Counted from the stretch's first letter, positions 1 through 6,598 are shown. The stretch: 6,727 bases of DNA from Caryophanales bacterium UBA5632 (GCA_002421405.1 DIJY01000077.1:11563-18289); one strand, 5' to 3'. The notes: generated by a model not told the origin, from the letters alone. Translations and numbers: made by a program.

Positions 1-853
1 CTTCCATATCTTGAAACATTCTATACTTCCCAACGGGTGCTCCAGACAAAGGTGTATTGTCGGAAATCATCATGAATTTGTCAAAATTTTTGAGTTTGAA
101 ATAGATGCTCAACATCTCAAGACTAACATGTTGTCCATCGCAGATGATTTCACAGTCAACGTTTGGATGTAAAAGTGAAGCTCCTAGCCCGCCTATATCA
201 CGATGGTGCAGCCCTGTCATGACATTCCCTGTATGCGTTGCGACAGAGATGCCTTCATCATATGTGCTCATGGCTTCATGATAATTTTGATCACTATGCG
301 CCATCGCGACTGTCACACCATTTTTCAAAAAATAGTCATAAACTTCTTTTATTCCTGGAATTTCTGGTGCAAGTGCAACTAACTTTAAGAACCCTTGTGC
401 ATCATCCATCATTTTTTTAGCCGACTCTAAACTTACTTCTGGCCACCCTGCTCGAATGCCTTTTTCCCCAACCCTGTTTAACCACGGGCCCTCACTATGA
501 ATACCTGCGATCTGTGCACCTTTAATAGGATACTTGGCATATTTTGCGAGGATTCCAAAGATTTCTGGTTGGGCAGTAGGAAAGACCGATGTGACTCCTT
601 GGCTAAGTAAACCTTTAAGATAACCTTCAACCTGTAATTCAGGATTTTCGAGGTTACCCATCAAAGAATATCCAAGCGTTCCATGATTATGTGTATCAAT
701 TATTCCCGGCAAGATATAGTCTTTCCCATAGTCAATCACAGGCAACCCATTGCTATCTTCACTGATGCTTACAATTTTCCCTTGATCAACGATCATGTAT
801 CCGCTAAAGATCTTTTCTGGTGTAACAATTCTCTCTGATTTATATGCTTTCAT
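1..853 (-). CDS. nagA: N-acetylglucosamine-6-phosphate deacetylase family protein, 3' part missing
   Basis: This gene runs off the left edge. I translated 284 residues from the ATG at 853-851; NagA proteins are about 380-390 long, so roughly the last quarter is missing. The family hydrolyses the acetyl group of GlcNAc-6-P (or GalNAc-6-P) in the cytoplasm, using an amidohydrolase TIM barrel. Visible landmarks are the metal motif DTHNHG (His55, His57), HSEGPWLN with the metal-binding Glu121, AHSD with His186, ATHTGN with His207, the substrate-loop LHHRD near 215-219, DGQHV with His242, and ISDNTPLSG with the presumed catalytic Asp265. All key residues are present, so the enzyme is probably active. 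EGPW and THTGN differ from the usual EGPF and THLFN, which may mark a divergent subfamily or a different acetylated sugar. The start abuts the stop of the upstream gene (TAAATG) and is preceded by GAAAGGG inside that gene, implying translational coupling. The family is clear; the exact sugar is inferred from the PTS context. Confidence 0.9.
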   Translation of the reverse strand, partial: MKAYKSERIVTPEKIFSGYMIVDQGKIVSISEDSNGLPVIDYGKDYILPGIIDTHNHGTLGYSLMGNLENPELQVEGYLKGLLSQGVTSVFPTAQPEIFGILAKYAKYPIKGAQIAGIHSEGPWLNRVGEKGIRAGWPEVSLESAKKMMDDAQGFLKLVALAPEIPGIKEVYDYFLKNGVTVAMAHSDQNYHEAMSTYDEGISVATHTGNVMTGLHHRDIGGLGASLLHPNVDCEIICDGQHVSLEMLSIYFKLKNFDKFMMISDNTPLSGAPVGKYRMFQDME

Positions 854-1744
854 TTAATCCCTTTCTATAATTTTCACTAAATTTCTTCTAATTTTTTCGA
901 GTCTATCCATATCAATCTTAAAGTCATTAAAACATCGTGTATTCTTAACTACGAATCGCTCCTCATGACTTTCTCCACAGAAGATTAGCATTGGATCATT
1001 GAACATTGAAATCCAGCAAGAACTATTTGTTTCTATGTATTTATGATCGACATCTATATTGTCTCGATGTTTTTCGCCTGCTATATACAAATCTTCACCA
1101 AATGCGATTGAGTCAAGAATTATAAATCGAGCTTTTTTATTTATCATTTCCATGTTTATCACTTGTTCATAACCCTTAAGTGATGAGCAAGCTCGATCCA
1201 CAAATATCATTGCAAAGCGATTTTGTTTAGTATATTCAGCTAATGAAATCATTACTGCTATAGCTGCGCTGTTTCGATTATAATTTATTTTGTTTGCAAA
1301 TCCTTCGAAACTTTTAAGCTCGATTGCGATGAAAAGAAGCGTAACTATCAAAGCAATAATTCTTATCCAAACTTGTTCAATTGACAATACCGCTAAAAGA
1401 ACTCCACTCGTCATGTATAACGTTAACAGAGTCAAAAAAGTATTTAGAATAAGGATTTTTCTTTCTGTTTTAAGTTTCGCTTTAATTGATAATGGCTCAT
1501 AGTCAAATAATGGTAATGCAATTGATGGTGTATCGTAATAGGCTACTATAATGGTCTTTGCTTTTTCTACATCGCCGACCAGAAGATGGTTTGATCTATG
1601 ATATCCTTGCTTGACTGTATAGATATGATTTTGCAGATTTTGATTATTAAAATCACTTTGAACTTCATCAAGAAATCTTTTCTTCTGATTATCTGTAAAT
1701 CTTTTACCCAATATTAATCCAAATCGTAAAATAATTTCTTTCAT
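854..1744 (-). CDS. Membrane protein with degenerate M28 peptidase-like fold, function unknown
   Basis: I do not recognise this 296-residue protein by name. It has a soluble N-terminal part (1-95), two hydrophobic helices (about 97-120 and 125-142) and a larger soluble C-terminal part (143-296). Several segments line up by eye with the M28 zinc aminopeptidase core: IIVAYYDT (65-72) with the family's HxD strand, NYNRNSAAIAV (154-164) with the DNASG helix, FVDRACSSLKG (181-191) with the EE...G strand, and ILDS (209-212) with the strand ending in a ligand Asp. Metal ligands appear lost: Tyr69 replaces His, Arg157 replaces Asp, and no Glu-Glu pair follows Phe181. If the match holds, this is a pseudoenzyme or binding domain with the membrane hairpin inserted in the fold. 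The ATG at 1744 follows a weak GGGG ribosome site. It sits between EIID and NagA and is coupled to NagA by TAAATG, so it probably serves the same sugar pathway. The M28 assignment is inference. Confidence 0.75.
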   Translation of the reverse strand: MKEIILRFGLILGKRFTDNQKKRFLDEVQSDFNNQNLQNHIYTVKQGYHRSNHLLVGDVEKAKTIIVAYYDTPSIALPLFDYEPLSIKAKLKTERKILILNTFLTLLTLYMTSGVLLAVLSIEQVWIRIIALIVTLLFIAIELKSFEGFANKINYNRNSAAIAVMISLAEYTKQNRFAMIFVDRACSSLKGYEQVINMEMINKKARFIILDSIAFGEDLYIAGEKHRDNIDVDHKYIETNSSCWISMFNDPMLIFCGESHEERFVVKNTRCFNDFKIDMDRLEKIRRNLVKIIERD

Positions 1745-1760
1745 ATTTACCCCAATAGGG

Positions 1761-1782
1761 AAAGAGGGCTTTTGCCCTCTTT
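1761..1782 (-). other. Intercistronic stem-loop between EIID and the M28-like gene
   Basis: A perfect 9-bp inverted repeat (AAAGAGGGC, loop of 4, GCCCTCTTT) begins one base after the EIID stop codon and fills much of the 39-bp gap to the next gene. The 3' arm ends in TTT but is followed by CCCTATT and not by a U-run, so it is a poor intrinsic terminator. It more likely attenuates read-through or protects the 3' end of the permease message. The following CCC-TATT-GGGG could also pair weakly and mask the GGGG ribosome site of the next gene. The repeat itself is certain; its role is inferred. Confidence 0.6.
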
Positions 1783-1783
1783 G

Positions 1784-2602
1784 TTAGAATATTCCTAAGA
1801 ACGCTAATACAATAGATACAACTAATAGCCCAAGTACAAGATGGATGGGTTTATATCCTTTTTTGATCAAATTGACAAATAAGAATACAAGTCCAATCGA
1901 AAGAATTCCAGGCATAATCGCATTGATGGTATCAAGAACAACAACGGAAGTATCTCCAACAATAATCGTCCAAGACAAACCTACATTAACCATTTGGGCG
2001 ACCATAGCCCCAACCATGGTTAAACCAACAATCGATGCTGATTTTGTCAGAGCTTCCATTAACCCAGATTGGAATACCTTATCAATAAATGTTGTGCCCA
2101 TCGTATAACCGATTCTTAATAGATACCATTTCGCAACACCTTGTAGCCCACCATATAAGGCAATAAAGATCACGGTTCCAAGGAAGTTACCTTGCGATGC
2201 TAAACCAATTGCAAGCCCAGCTGCTATTACACGAACAACATTAAAGAAGAAACTGTCCCCAATGCCCGCTGTGGGTCCCATAAGTGCAACCTTGATGTTT
2301 TCAATTGTTTCGGCATTTACGGAGTTCTTCTCAACTTTTTCTTTCTCCATAGCATAAGCTAATCCAGCAATAAAGTTAAACATAACTGCGTGTGTATTAA
2401 AGAAGTTGTCATGTCTCTTCAAAGCTTCTCTTCTACCTTCTTCGTCACCCTTATAGAGTTCATCAATTGCAGGTGACATCGTTAGAGCAAACGCATTGCC
2501 TTCCATCTTGACCATGTTGAATGAAGCAAACACTGTTCCTGAATACCAAAACATCTTGTTTAGAATCTTTTTTTCTGTTGGTGTATATTTGAACTTTGCC
2601 AT
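1784..2602 (-). CDS. PTS mannose-family transporter subunit IID
   Basis: This is the second membrane subunit of a mannose/fructose/sorbose-family PTS permease. It works with IIC to form the channel through which the sugar passes while being phosphorylated by IIB. At 272 residues it has normal length for the family. Family features are an amphipathic N-terminal part, FFNTH at 67-71 (the usual following Pro is Ala72), the MGPTAGIGDSFF loop at 108-119, and hydrophobic segments at about 122-135, 141-155, 189-210 and a C-terminal pair at 228-246 and 253-271. The ATG shares one base with the IIC stop codon (TAATG). A GAGGAA site lies about 8 bases upstream inside the IIC gene, so the two subunits are translationally coupled and probably made in equal amounts. 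Subunit identity is firm; the sugar cannot be read from this protein alone. Confidence 0.95.
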   Translation of the reverse strand: MAKFKYTPTEKKILNKMFWYSGTVFASFNMVKMEGNAFALTMSPAIDELYKGDEEGRREALKRHDNFFNTHAVMFNFIAGLAYAMEKEKVEKNSVNAETIENIKVALMGPTAGIGDSFFFNVVRVIAAGLAIGLASQGNFLGTVIFIALYGGLQGVAKWYLLRIGYTMGTTFIDKVFQSGLMEALTKSASIVGLTMVGAMVAQMVNVGLSWTIIVGDTSVVVLDTINAIMPGILSIGLVFLFVNLIKKGYKPIHLVLGLLVVSIVLAFLGIF

Positions 2603-3390
2603 TAGAAGAATTCCTCACTGTTATTCTGGCTGGAACTACCCGCCGCCTTCAACTCTACAAATTTCTTTTCATTAAAGAAGTAAATAACTGCTATGACGCC
2701 TGCAACAATTGCAATTGCCAAAGTTGGTAAGCTTAGATATTTCGCTAAGACGAAGCCAAAGAAGAAGAATGCGCCAACTTCTTTATTCCAGATCATAGAA
2801 GTGATGATTGCAAAACCGACAGCAGTCATCATACCACTTGCCTTACCAAGACCGGTCATTACCCAAACAGGTAGCGTACCTAGGAATGCATATAAACCCT
2901 CTACACCATATGCAACCGCTAAGAATAAAACAACCATCGAAGCTAAGCGAGCAATAAACAAATCAAAGAATATCATCTGAAATCCAAACTTCTTCATGTC
3001 CCCTTTTGCAGCAAGATTCTCCCAATATGGCGCTAAACTTGAGAAAAGCGACATCAATATCCCTGAGAATGAAGCCATTAGTGTACCAATCGGCATTGCG
3101 ATTGCTAATCCAGATTCAATGCTTGCACCTGTTAGAATGGTAAATGCAACTGCGACAATTGAGCTCGTCAATGCATCTGCAGGAATCGAGCCTCCAATTG
3201 CGGAAATACCCATAAATATTGATTCCAGTGATGCCCCCATAATGATGCCTGTTCTAAAATCCCCTAAGAATAAACCAGTAATGGGTGCTACAACAATTGG
3301 CCTAGTGAAACATTGCCAAGATGTTAAAGAGAAATCTAATCCAGATAAGAAGAAATAGACTAAAACTACAATTAATGCACTTTCTGCCAT
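2602..3390 (-). CDS. PTS mannose-family transporter subunit IIC
   Basis: This is the main sugar-translocating membrane subunit, 262 residues with many hydrophobic segments (for example 4-20, 32-42, 73-88, 92-119, 138-165, 186-200 and 205-238). The family signature region RPIVVAPITGLFLGD (30-44) is followed by GASLESIFMGISAIGGSIPAD (52-72); this Gly/Glu-rich block is typical of mannose-family IIC proteins, especially the N-acetylgalactosamine/amino-sugar-like (AgaC) branch. The protein ends in a polar tail (241-262, SSSQNNSEEFF) facing the cytoplasm or the next subunit. The ATG is preceded by AAAGGAAAGGATC, a strong ribosome site. The gap to the IIB stop is 18 bases, and the stop overlaps the IID start by one base. 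It forms one unit with IIA, IIB and IID. The amino-sugar preference is inferred from this resemblance and the neighbouring deacetylase. Confidence 0.95.
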   Translation of the reverse strand: MAESALIVVLVYFFLSGLDFSLTSWQCFTRPIVVAPITGLFLGDFRTGIIMGASLESIFMGISAIGGSIPADALTSSIVAVAFTILTGASIESGLAIAMPIGTLMASFSGILMSLFSSLAPYWENLAAKGDMKKFGFQMIFFDLFIARLASMVVLFLAVAYGVEGLYAFLGTLPVWVMTGLGKASGMMTAVGFAIITSMIWNKEVGAFFFFGFVLAKYLSLPTLAIAIVAGVIAVIYFFNEKKFVELKAAGSSSQNNSEEFF

Positions 3391-3408
3391 AAGATCCTTT
3401 CCTTTCTT

Positions 3409-3900
3409 TTATTTAAATATACGACTAACATCTTCTGCAGGCTCCTCAGGTGTGGTTTGATATATACACTTTAAACCTGTTGCAACGAGCTTACGGAATT
3501 GCTCAACTTCCACCTCATTGCAATAGATGTTGCGTCCAAATGCTTTTCTTGGCTTCCCAGGAAGCTCTGGAGCAATTCGTCCATAGTTCCCTACATTGAT
3601 GAATGGTATCCCTTTTACTTTTTCAATTATTGTTACTGCATCGGTTGGATTGTTTACAAGGACCATGATTTTTAACGATTGTGCTCGAGGATCATTAATA
3701 AGTGCTATCGAGTCATCCAATGTTTTTATGGCTGTTTTAATCCCGGATGGAGCTGCCATCATTAACGACTTTTGAATGATAGGATTTGCAGATGCGGCAT
3801 CATTTGCAACGATAATATGCGAAACACCCGTATGCTTTGACCATTTAATCGCAATTTGCCCATGAATGAGTCGTTCATCAATTCTAAAGAATGTAATCAT
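3409..3900 (-). CDS. PTS mannose-family subunit IIB
   Basis: This cytoplasmic phosphotransfer subunit accepts phosphate from IIA and passes it to the incoming sugar. At 163 residues it matches the usual single-domain IIB length. The diagnostic N-terminal motif FRIDERLIHGQ (5-15) contains the phosphoacceptor His13. Further family features are IIVANDAAS (29-37), the MMAAPSG block (47-53), and INVGNYGR (101-108) followed by the Lys/Arg-rich loop GKPRKAFGRN (115-124). The ATG at 3900 has a good AGAGGAAAT site. The IIA stop codon ends 12 bases upstream of the start, so the genes are co-transcribed. All residues expected for activity are present. In several PRD-regulator systems the operon's own IIB also phosphorylates the regulator, and this one could contact the regulator at 4448-6424; that link is inference. 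Confidence 0.95.
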   Translation of the reverse strand: MITFFRIDERLIHGQIAIKWSKHTGVSHIIVANDAASANPIIQKSLMMAAPSGIKTAIKTLDDSIALINDPRAQSLKIMVLVNNPTDAVTIIEKVKGIPFINVGNYGRIAPELPGKPRKAFGRNIYCNEVEVEQFRKLVATGLKCIYQTTPEEPAEDVSRIFK

Positions 3901-3911
3901 ATTTCCTCTTT

Positions 3912-4322
3912 CTAGAAGAAGTTGTCCTCTAAAGGTACATCTTCTAACTTAACGATCTTTATGGCTTTCCTACTCTCTTCAACTAAAAATTCGATTTCTT
4001 CCTTTGAGATATGGGATGAGCCTCTTGCGACCACTTCAAGTACAAAAGCTAAATTCACACCAGCTATAAGTATTCTGTTGCTTGAGTTTGCATATCGTGA
4101 CATCACTTGATTTACACTGCCTCCATAGAGGTCAGACATGAGGATGATCTGATCTTCGTTGTTTTGTGTATTTAAATAATCGATAAGATGGTCTTCGAAA
4201 TTTGTTTCATCGAGGTACGCATCTATAACCGATATACCTTCTGTACTCCCAAGTAGTATTTCTAATGAGCTTTTAAATCCAGATGCCAATCGTCCATGAG
4301 TTGCTATTAAACATTTCTTCAT
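3912..4322 (-). CDS. PTS mannose-family subunit IIA
   Basis: This is the first sugar-specific phosphocarrier. It takes phosphate from HPr and hands it to IIB. I use the ATG at 4322-4320, giving 136 residues, in preference to the TTG at 4334 four codons upstream. The GGAGAG ribosome site lies between the two, and the ATG places the active histidine at position 9 in IATHGRLASG (6-15), where family members normally have it. The second signature, SDLYGGSVNQ (63-72), with Asp64 near the active site, is also intact. It is a separate protein, not fused to IIB as in E. coli ManX. It is the first gene of the permease operon, directly downstream of the motif-rich control region, and has a TAG stop 11 bases before the IIB start. 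Confidence 0.93.
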   Translation of the reverse strand: MKKCLIATHGRLASGFKSSLEILLGSTEGISVIDAYLDETNFEDHLIDYLNTQNNEDQIILMSDLYGGSVNQVMSRYANSSNRILIAGVNLAFVLEVVARGSSHISKEEIEFLVEESRKAIKIVKLEDVPLEDNFF

Positions 4323-4336
4323 TGTTCTCTCCAAAC

Positions 4337-4435
4337 TCTACACTTAAATGATAATTGCACTTAAACAATATTTGTATGGAGCAAAAATCTACTTTATAAG
4401 TGCAATTTCACTTTTTTCATCTACTTAAGTGCAAT
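4337..4435 (-). promoter_or_regulatory. Repeated TTAAGTGCAAT motif array, likely operators of the PTS operon
   Basis: The control region before the IIA gene carries two exact copies of an 11-mer, TTAAGTGCAAT: one on the plus strand at 4425-4435 and one on the minus strand at 4354-4364. A one-mismatch copy lies on the plus strand at 4396-4406. Two weaker 8/11 copies lie on the minus strand at 4337-4347 and 4405-4415. The middle pair forms an imperfect palindrome, AAGTG-N6-CACTT. The pair nearest the gene gives two CACTTAA direct repeats 17 bases apart (4341 and 4358). Multiple spaced copies in both orientations in front of a PTS operon, next to its regulator gene, are best explained as binding sites of that regulator. 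The repeats are seen; the binding protein is inferred. Confidence 0.65.
4348..4399 (-). promoter_or_regulatory. Candidate promoters of the PTS operon
   Basis: Two sigma-70-like possibilities are visible, neither strong. One has -10 TATCAT (4353-4348) with a poor -35 TACAAA (4376-4371) at 17 bases. It would start transcription just before the IIA ribosome site and sits between two copies of the repeated motif. The other has -35 TTATAA (4399-4394) and -10 TACAAA (4376-4371), also 17 bases apart. A weak -35 would suit an activator-dependent promoter. No sigma-54 -24/-12 element is present. Confidence 0.35.
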
Positions 4436-4457
4436 AAAAAATCCGATTTACTCGGAT
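4436..4457 (-). terminator. Short intrinsic terminator at the end of the regulator gene
   Basis: On the minus strand a 6-bp stem ATCCGA / TCGGAT with a 5-base loop (GTAAA) is followed by a run of T. The stop codon TAA lies in the loop, so the first arm is coding sequence. The stem is short, so termination may be partial and some regulator transcripts could continue into the PTS genes. The T-run directly touches the first copy of the repeated motif at 4425-4435. Confidence 0.6.
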
Positions 4458-6424
4458 GTAAGGCAATTCTGGATCAGCTTCTTATAATTACTGATGTTTA
4501 TACTTTGTGTTACTTGTTCAAACCCCTTCTCGTGTGATATCAATCCGCGTGAAATGTTCTCGATTGCCTTTAGCTTGTGGATTGAGTGTTCAAAATTCGC
4601 AATAATCACTGATATTTTGCTTATTTCGTGATGTCCCCATGACTTATTTCCTTCTAGAATATAGTAGTCATGCCGCTCTTGCTTGCATAGTGCATAAGGG
4701 ATGAAAATTACAATCGTGTCATAGCCTGAGTTGTATGAAATGAACTTCTCATTTTCACTAAGCAAGGCTTCTATAAGGCTGCATTTTGTCTCATCTTTAC
4801 CATACTTATGCGCGATCATCTTAAAAAATTCAGCACACGTTCCAAAGTTAAACGATCTATATATTGATGTATCTTCTTCTTTTGGAATGTAATTATTTAT
4901 ATCATAAGCATTTACAACAACTTCATCATGAAATCGGCTGAATTGATTGGGTTTGGATACCGTATCTATTTGAAAATAGGGTATATCGTAAAAGTAAGTA
5001 AAATCCGGCTCATTCATAACGACATAATCATAATCACTTTGCTTAAGGCCTCTGATCTCGTATAATTCTACCGCTTCATTGCTCGCAATCATCTTTCCAA
5101 ATCGATCATTTAAACGATGTACCAGTTCTCTTCCAGACTCTTTTCCCCCCGTGCTGACAGTCAATAATTTTAACTTGTTTATCTTATATTTTATTCTAGA
5201 AATAGCACTGTAAAAGACAAAGGCTATGGTGGTAATGTGGCGTGAGTTTAATCTGCAGAAATACTTCGTTTCTATGTATCGAATTGCGCATCGACTCAGC
5301 TCAACCGCTAAGGGGCTTGCACCAATCTCATGTGCTGACATATCAGGAATGATACGTTGATTGGTCGATAATCCGTATTTAATCAAAGTAATGAAAGGAA
5401 TCAATCGTGCAGTTAAGTGGCTTTTGAGTATGTCATCATCGAATTTTATGGACCATTCTACTTCAATAAACTCTAATATCTCTTCACAGAGTTCGGCTGC
5501 CAAGCCATAATTAGAGGTTGCCTTATTGACTTCGTGAATTGAGTAATCGCGCATACCATGCAGGAGCATGCCAGCATATGCCACTTCATCCTCAGATACA
5601 TTGAACCCTTCAATCTCTTCAAGATCATTAAAAATCTGCTTAGATAACTGATATTCCTCTAAGTTTATTAAATCTTCAAAAATATCCTTGGGTAACTGAA
5701 TCATATGACCCATCTTTATTCTGTTTTTGAGTACAACTAAGTAAAACGCAAAAAATAGCGTCTCATCATCAATACAAGTAATGCCACTTTTTCTCAACGT
5801 TTCCAAAAATCGACGTCTTATTCTTTGACGAAGTTCTTCGCTACATTCTAATATCGCTGCGTATTTTGGACTTGTATCTTGAATTTGAATCTTGTGATAA
5901 TGATTGACCACCAATTCTACCATAGCGAGTCTCTTATTCGATTCATCCCCAACAACCTTTAAGCCTTTACCAGTTGTGGATTCAATCTCGAGATGATATG
6001 AGTTAAAGAAAGAGTAGATTGACTTCATTTCCTGCTTTATGGAAGAACGAGAAAGATACATTTCATCTGAGATGTCATCAATTTTAATCGGGACATCGCT
6101 CGCTATTAAGGTTCTTGCAATATAAATAAACCGAGCTATTCTATCCGTGATGTATGTACCCACCAACATACGACTATAAATAAGCTGTTCATAAAAAGGA
6201 AAGAATACATCTCTTTCAACAACCGTTAAGCTGTACCCGATGCCTTTCCTAGATTCAAGATTTGCACCTAGGGGTTTGAGGAGATCTCTCAAAACAAGCA
6301 TGTCTGACTTTATGGTTCTTTGACTCGCTCCAACTTTCTCAGCAATCTCTTGTGATGTCAGAGATTTTGAATTCGATATTAAGTGGTAAATAATCTGTCG
6401 ATGTCTATGGTTTTGTATTTGCAT
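4448..6424 (-). CDS. PRD-containing PTS-responsive transcription regulator (MtlR/LicR-like)
   Basis: The 658-residue protein shows the order of MtlR/LicR/ManR-type DNA-binding activators. An N-terminal helix-turn-helix covers about 6-65 (TSQEIAEKVGASQRTIKSD), and a second, Mga-like one about 95-160 (DDISDEMYLSRSSIKQ). PRD1 spans about 190-295, PRD2 about 305-412, an EIIB-like domain about 415-505, and an EIIA-like domain about 525-655. Such proteins normally read PTS activity through phosphorylation of PRD histidines and of a Cys and a His in the EIIB/EIIA modules. Here most of these seem lost by eye alignment: Ser424 stands where EIIB has Cys, Tyr577 follows Ile-Pro where EIIA has His, and the PRD1 histidines are replaced. 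His336 in PRD2 (KSHLTARL) remains. There is no AAA+ ATPase domain, so it is not a LevR-type sigma-54 activator. The ATG follows a clear GAGGGACGC site. Its position just upstream of the permease genes suggests it controls them. Confidence 0.9.
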   Translation of the reverse strand: MQIQNHRHRQIIYHLISNSKSLTSQEIAEKVGASQRTIKSDMLVLRDLLKPLGANLESRKGIGYSLTVVERDVFFPFYEQLIYSRMLVGTYITDRIARFIYIARTLIASDVPIKIDDISDEMYLSRSSIKQEMKSIYSFFNSYHLEIESTTGKGLKVVGDESNKRLAMVELVVNHYHKIQIQDTSPKYAAILECSEELRQRIRRRFLETLRKSGITCIDDETLFFAFYLVVLKNRIKMGHMIQLPKDIFEDLINLEEYQLSKQIFNDLEEIEGFNVSEDEVAYAGMLLHGMRDYSIHEVNKATSNYGLAAELCEEILEFIEVEWSIKFDDDILKSHLTARLIPFITLIKYGLSTNQRIIPDMSAHEIGASPLAVELSRCAIRYIETKYFCRLNSRHITTIAFVFYSAISRIKYKINKLKLLTVSTGGKESGRELVHRLNDRFGKMIASNEAVELYEIRGLKQSDYDYVVMNEPDFTYFYDIPYFQIDTVSKPNQFSRFHDEVVVNAYDINNYIPKEEDTSIYRSFNFGTCAEFFKMIAHKYGKDETKCSLIEALLSENEKFISYNSGYDTIVIFIPYALCKQERHDYYILEGNKSWGHHEISKISVIIANFEHSIHKLKAIENISRGLISHEKGFEQVTQSINISNYKKLIQNCLTSE

Positions 6425-6480
6425 GCGTCCCTCATTGCTTTAACCTTATCACAATCGAAGCAAATGGTACAAATATCCTT

Positions 6481-6512
6481 GCTTAACATGTTTTAACAGT
6501 CAAAAGTTAAGC
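6481..6512. repeat. Inverted repeat GCTTAAC / GTTAAGC in the regulator leader
   Basis: Perfect 7-bp arms at 6481-6487 and 6506-6512 are separated by 18 bases. The left arm runs into an AACATGTT palindrome (6485-6492). The element lies 57 bases before the regulator start and could be an operator for autoregulation or a weak RNA hairpin. Its sequence does not match the TTAAGTGCAAT motif beyond TTAA. The function is unknown. Confidence 0.4.
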
Positions 6513-6569
6513 TATTGGTTAGTCTATAGGTTGAAAACAACTTCTCAAGTGTTTAATAATCTGTGGTTC

Positions 6570-6598
6570 TATTTATTAAGCAAAATAATATGTATCAA
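6570..6598 (-). promoter_or_regulatory. Candidate regulator promoter
   Basis: TTGATA (6598-6593) matches five of six bases of a -35 box and is 17 bases from TAAATA (6575-6570), a poor -10. An alternative is TATTAT (6590-6585), a good -10, with ATGATA (6613-6608) at 17 bases. Either would give a leader of roughly 140-155 bases before the regulator ATG. In AT-rich DNA such matches arise by chance, hence the low confidence. Confidence 0.25.

Noticed and set aside
238..420. Plus-strand 60-residue frame opposite the deacetylase gene.
   Set aside because: The opposite strand encodes conserved NagA motifs across the whole stretch, so this is a shadow frame.
1845..3358. Plus-strand open frames opposite the IID and IIC genes (1845-2108, 2693-2980, 2996-3358).
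   Set aside because: They are antisense shadows of clearly recognised PTS genes; the translations look like no protein family and lack convincing ribosome sites.
4323..4334. Extended TTG start for the IIA gene, adding four residues.
   Set aside because: The GGAGAG ribosome site lies inside this extension, and the downstream ATG puts the active histidine at the family-typical position 9.
4323..4447. Search for a catabolite-responsive (cre) site in the PTS control region.
   Set aside because: No match to the TGWAANCGNTNWCA pattern was seen by eye in this region or before the regulator.
5140..5175. TGGKESG in the regulator (425-431) as a possible ATP-binding P-loop, which would suggest a LevR-type sigma-54 activator.
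   Set aside because: It does not fit GxxxxGK[ST], lies after the PRDs in the EIIB-like position, and no AAA+ domain follows the helix-turn-helix. No sigma-54 promoter is visible either.
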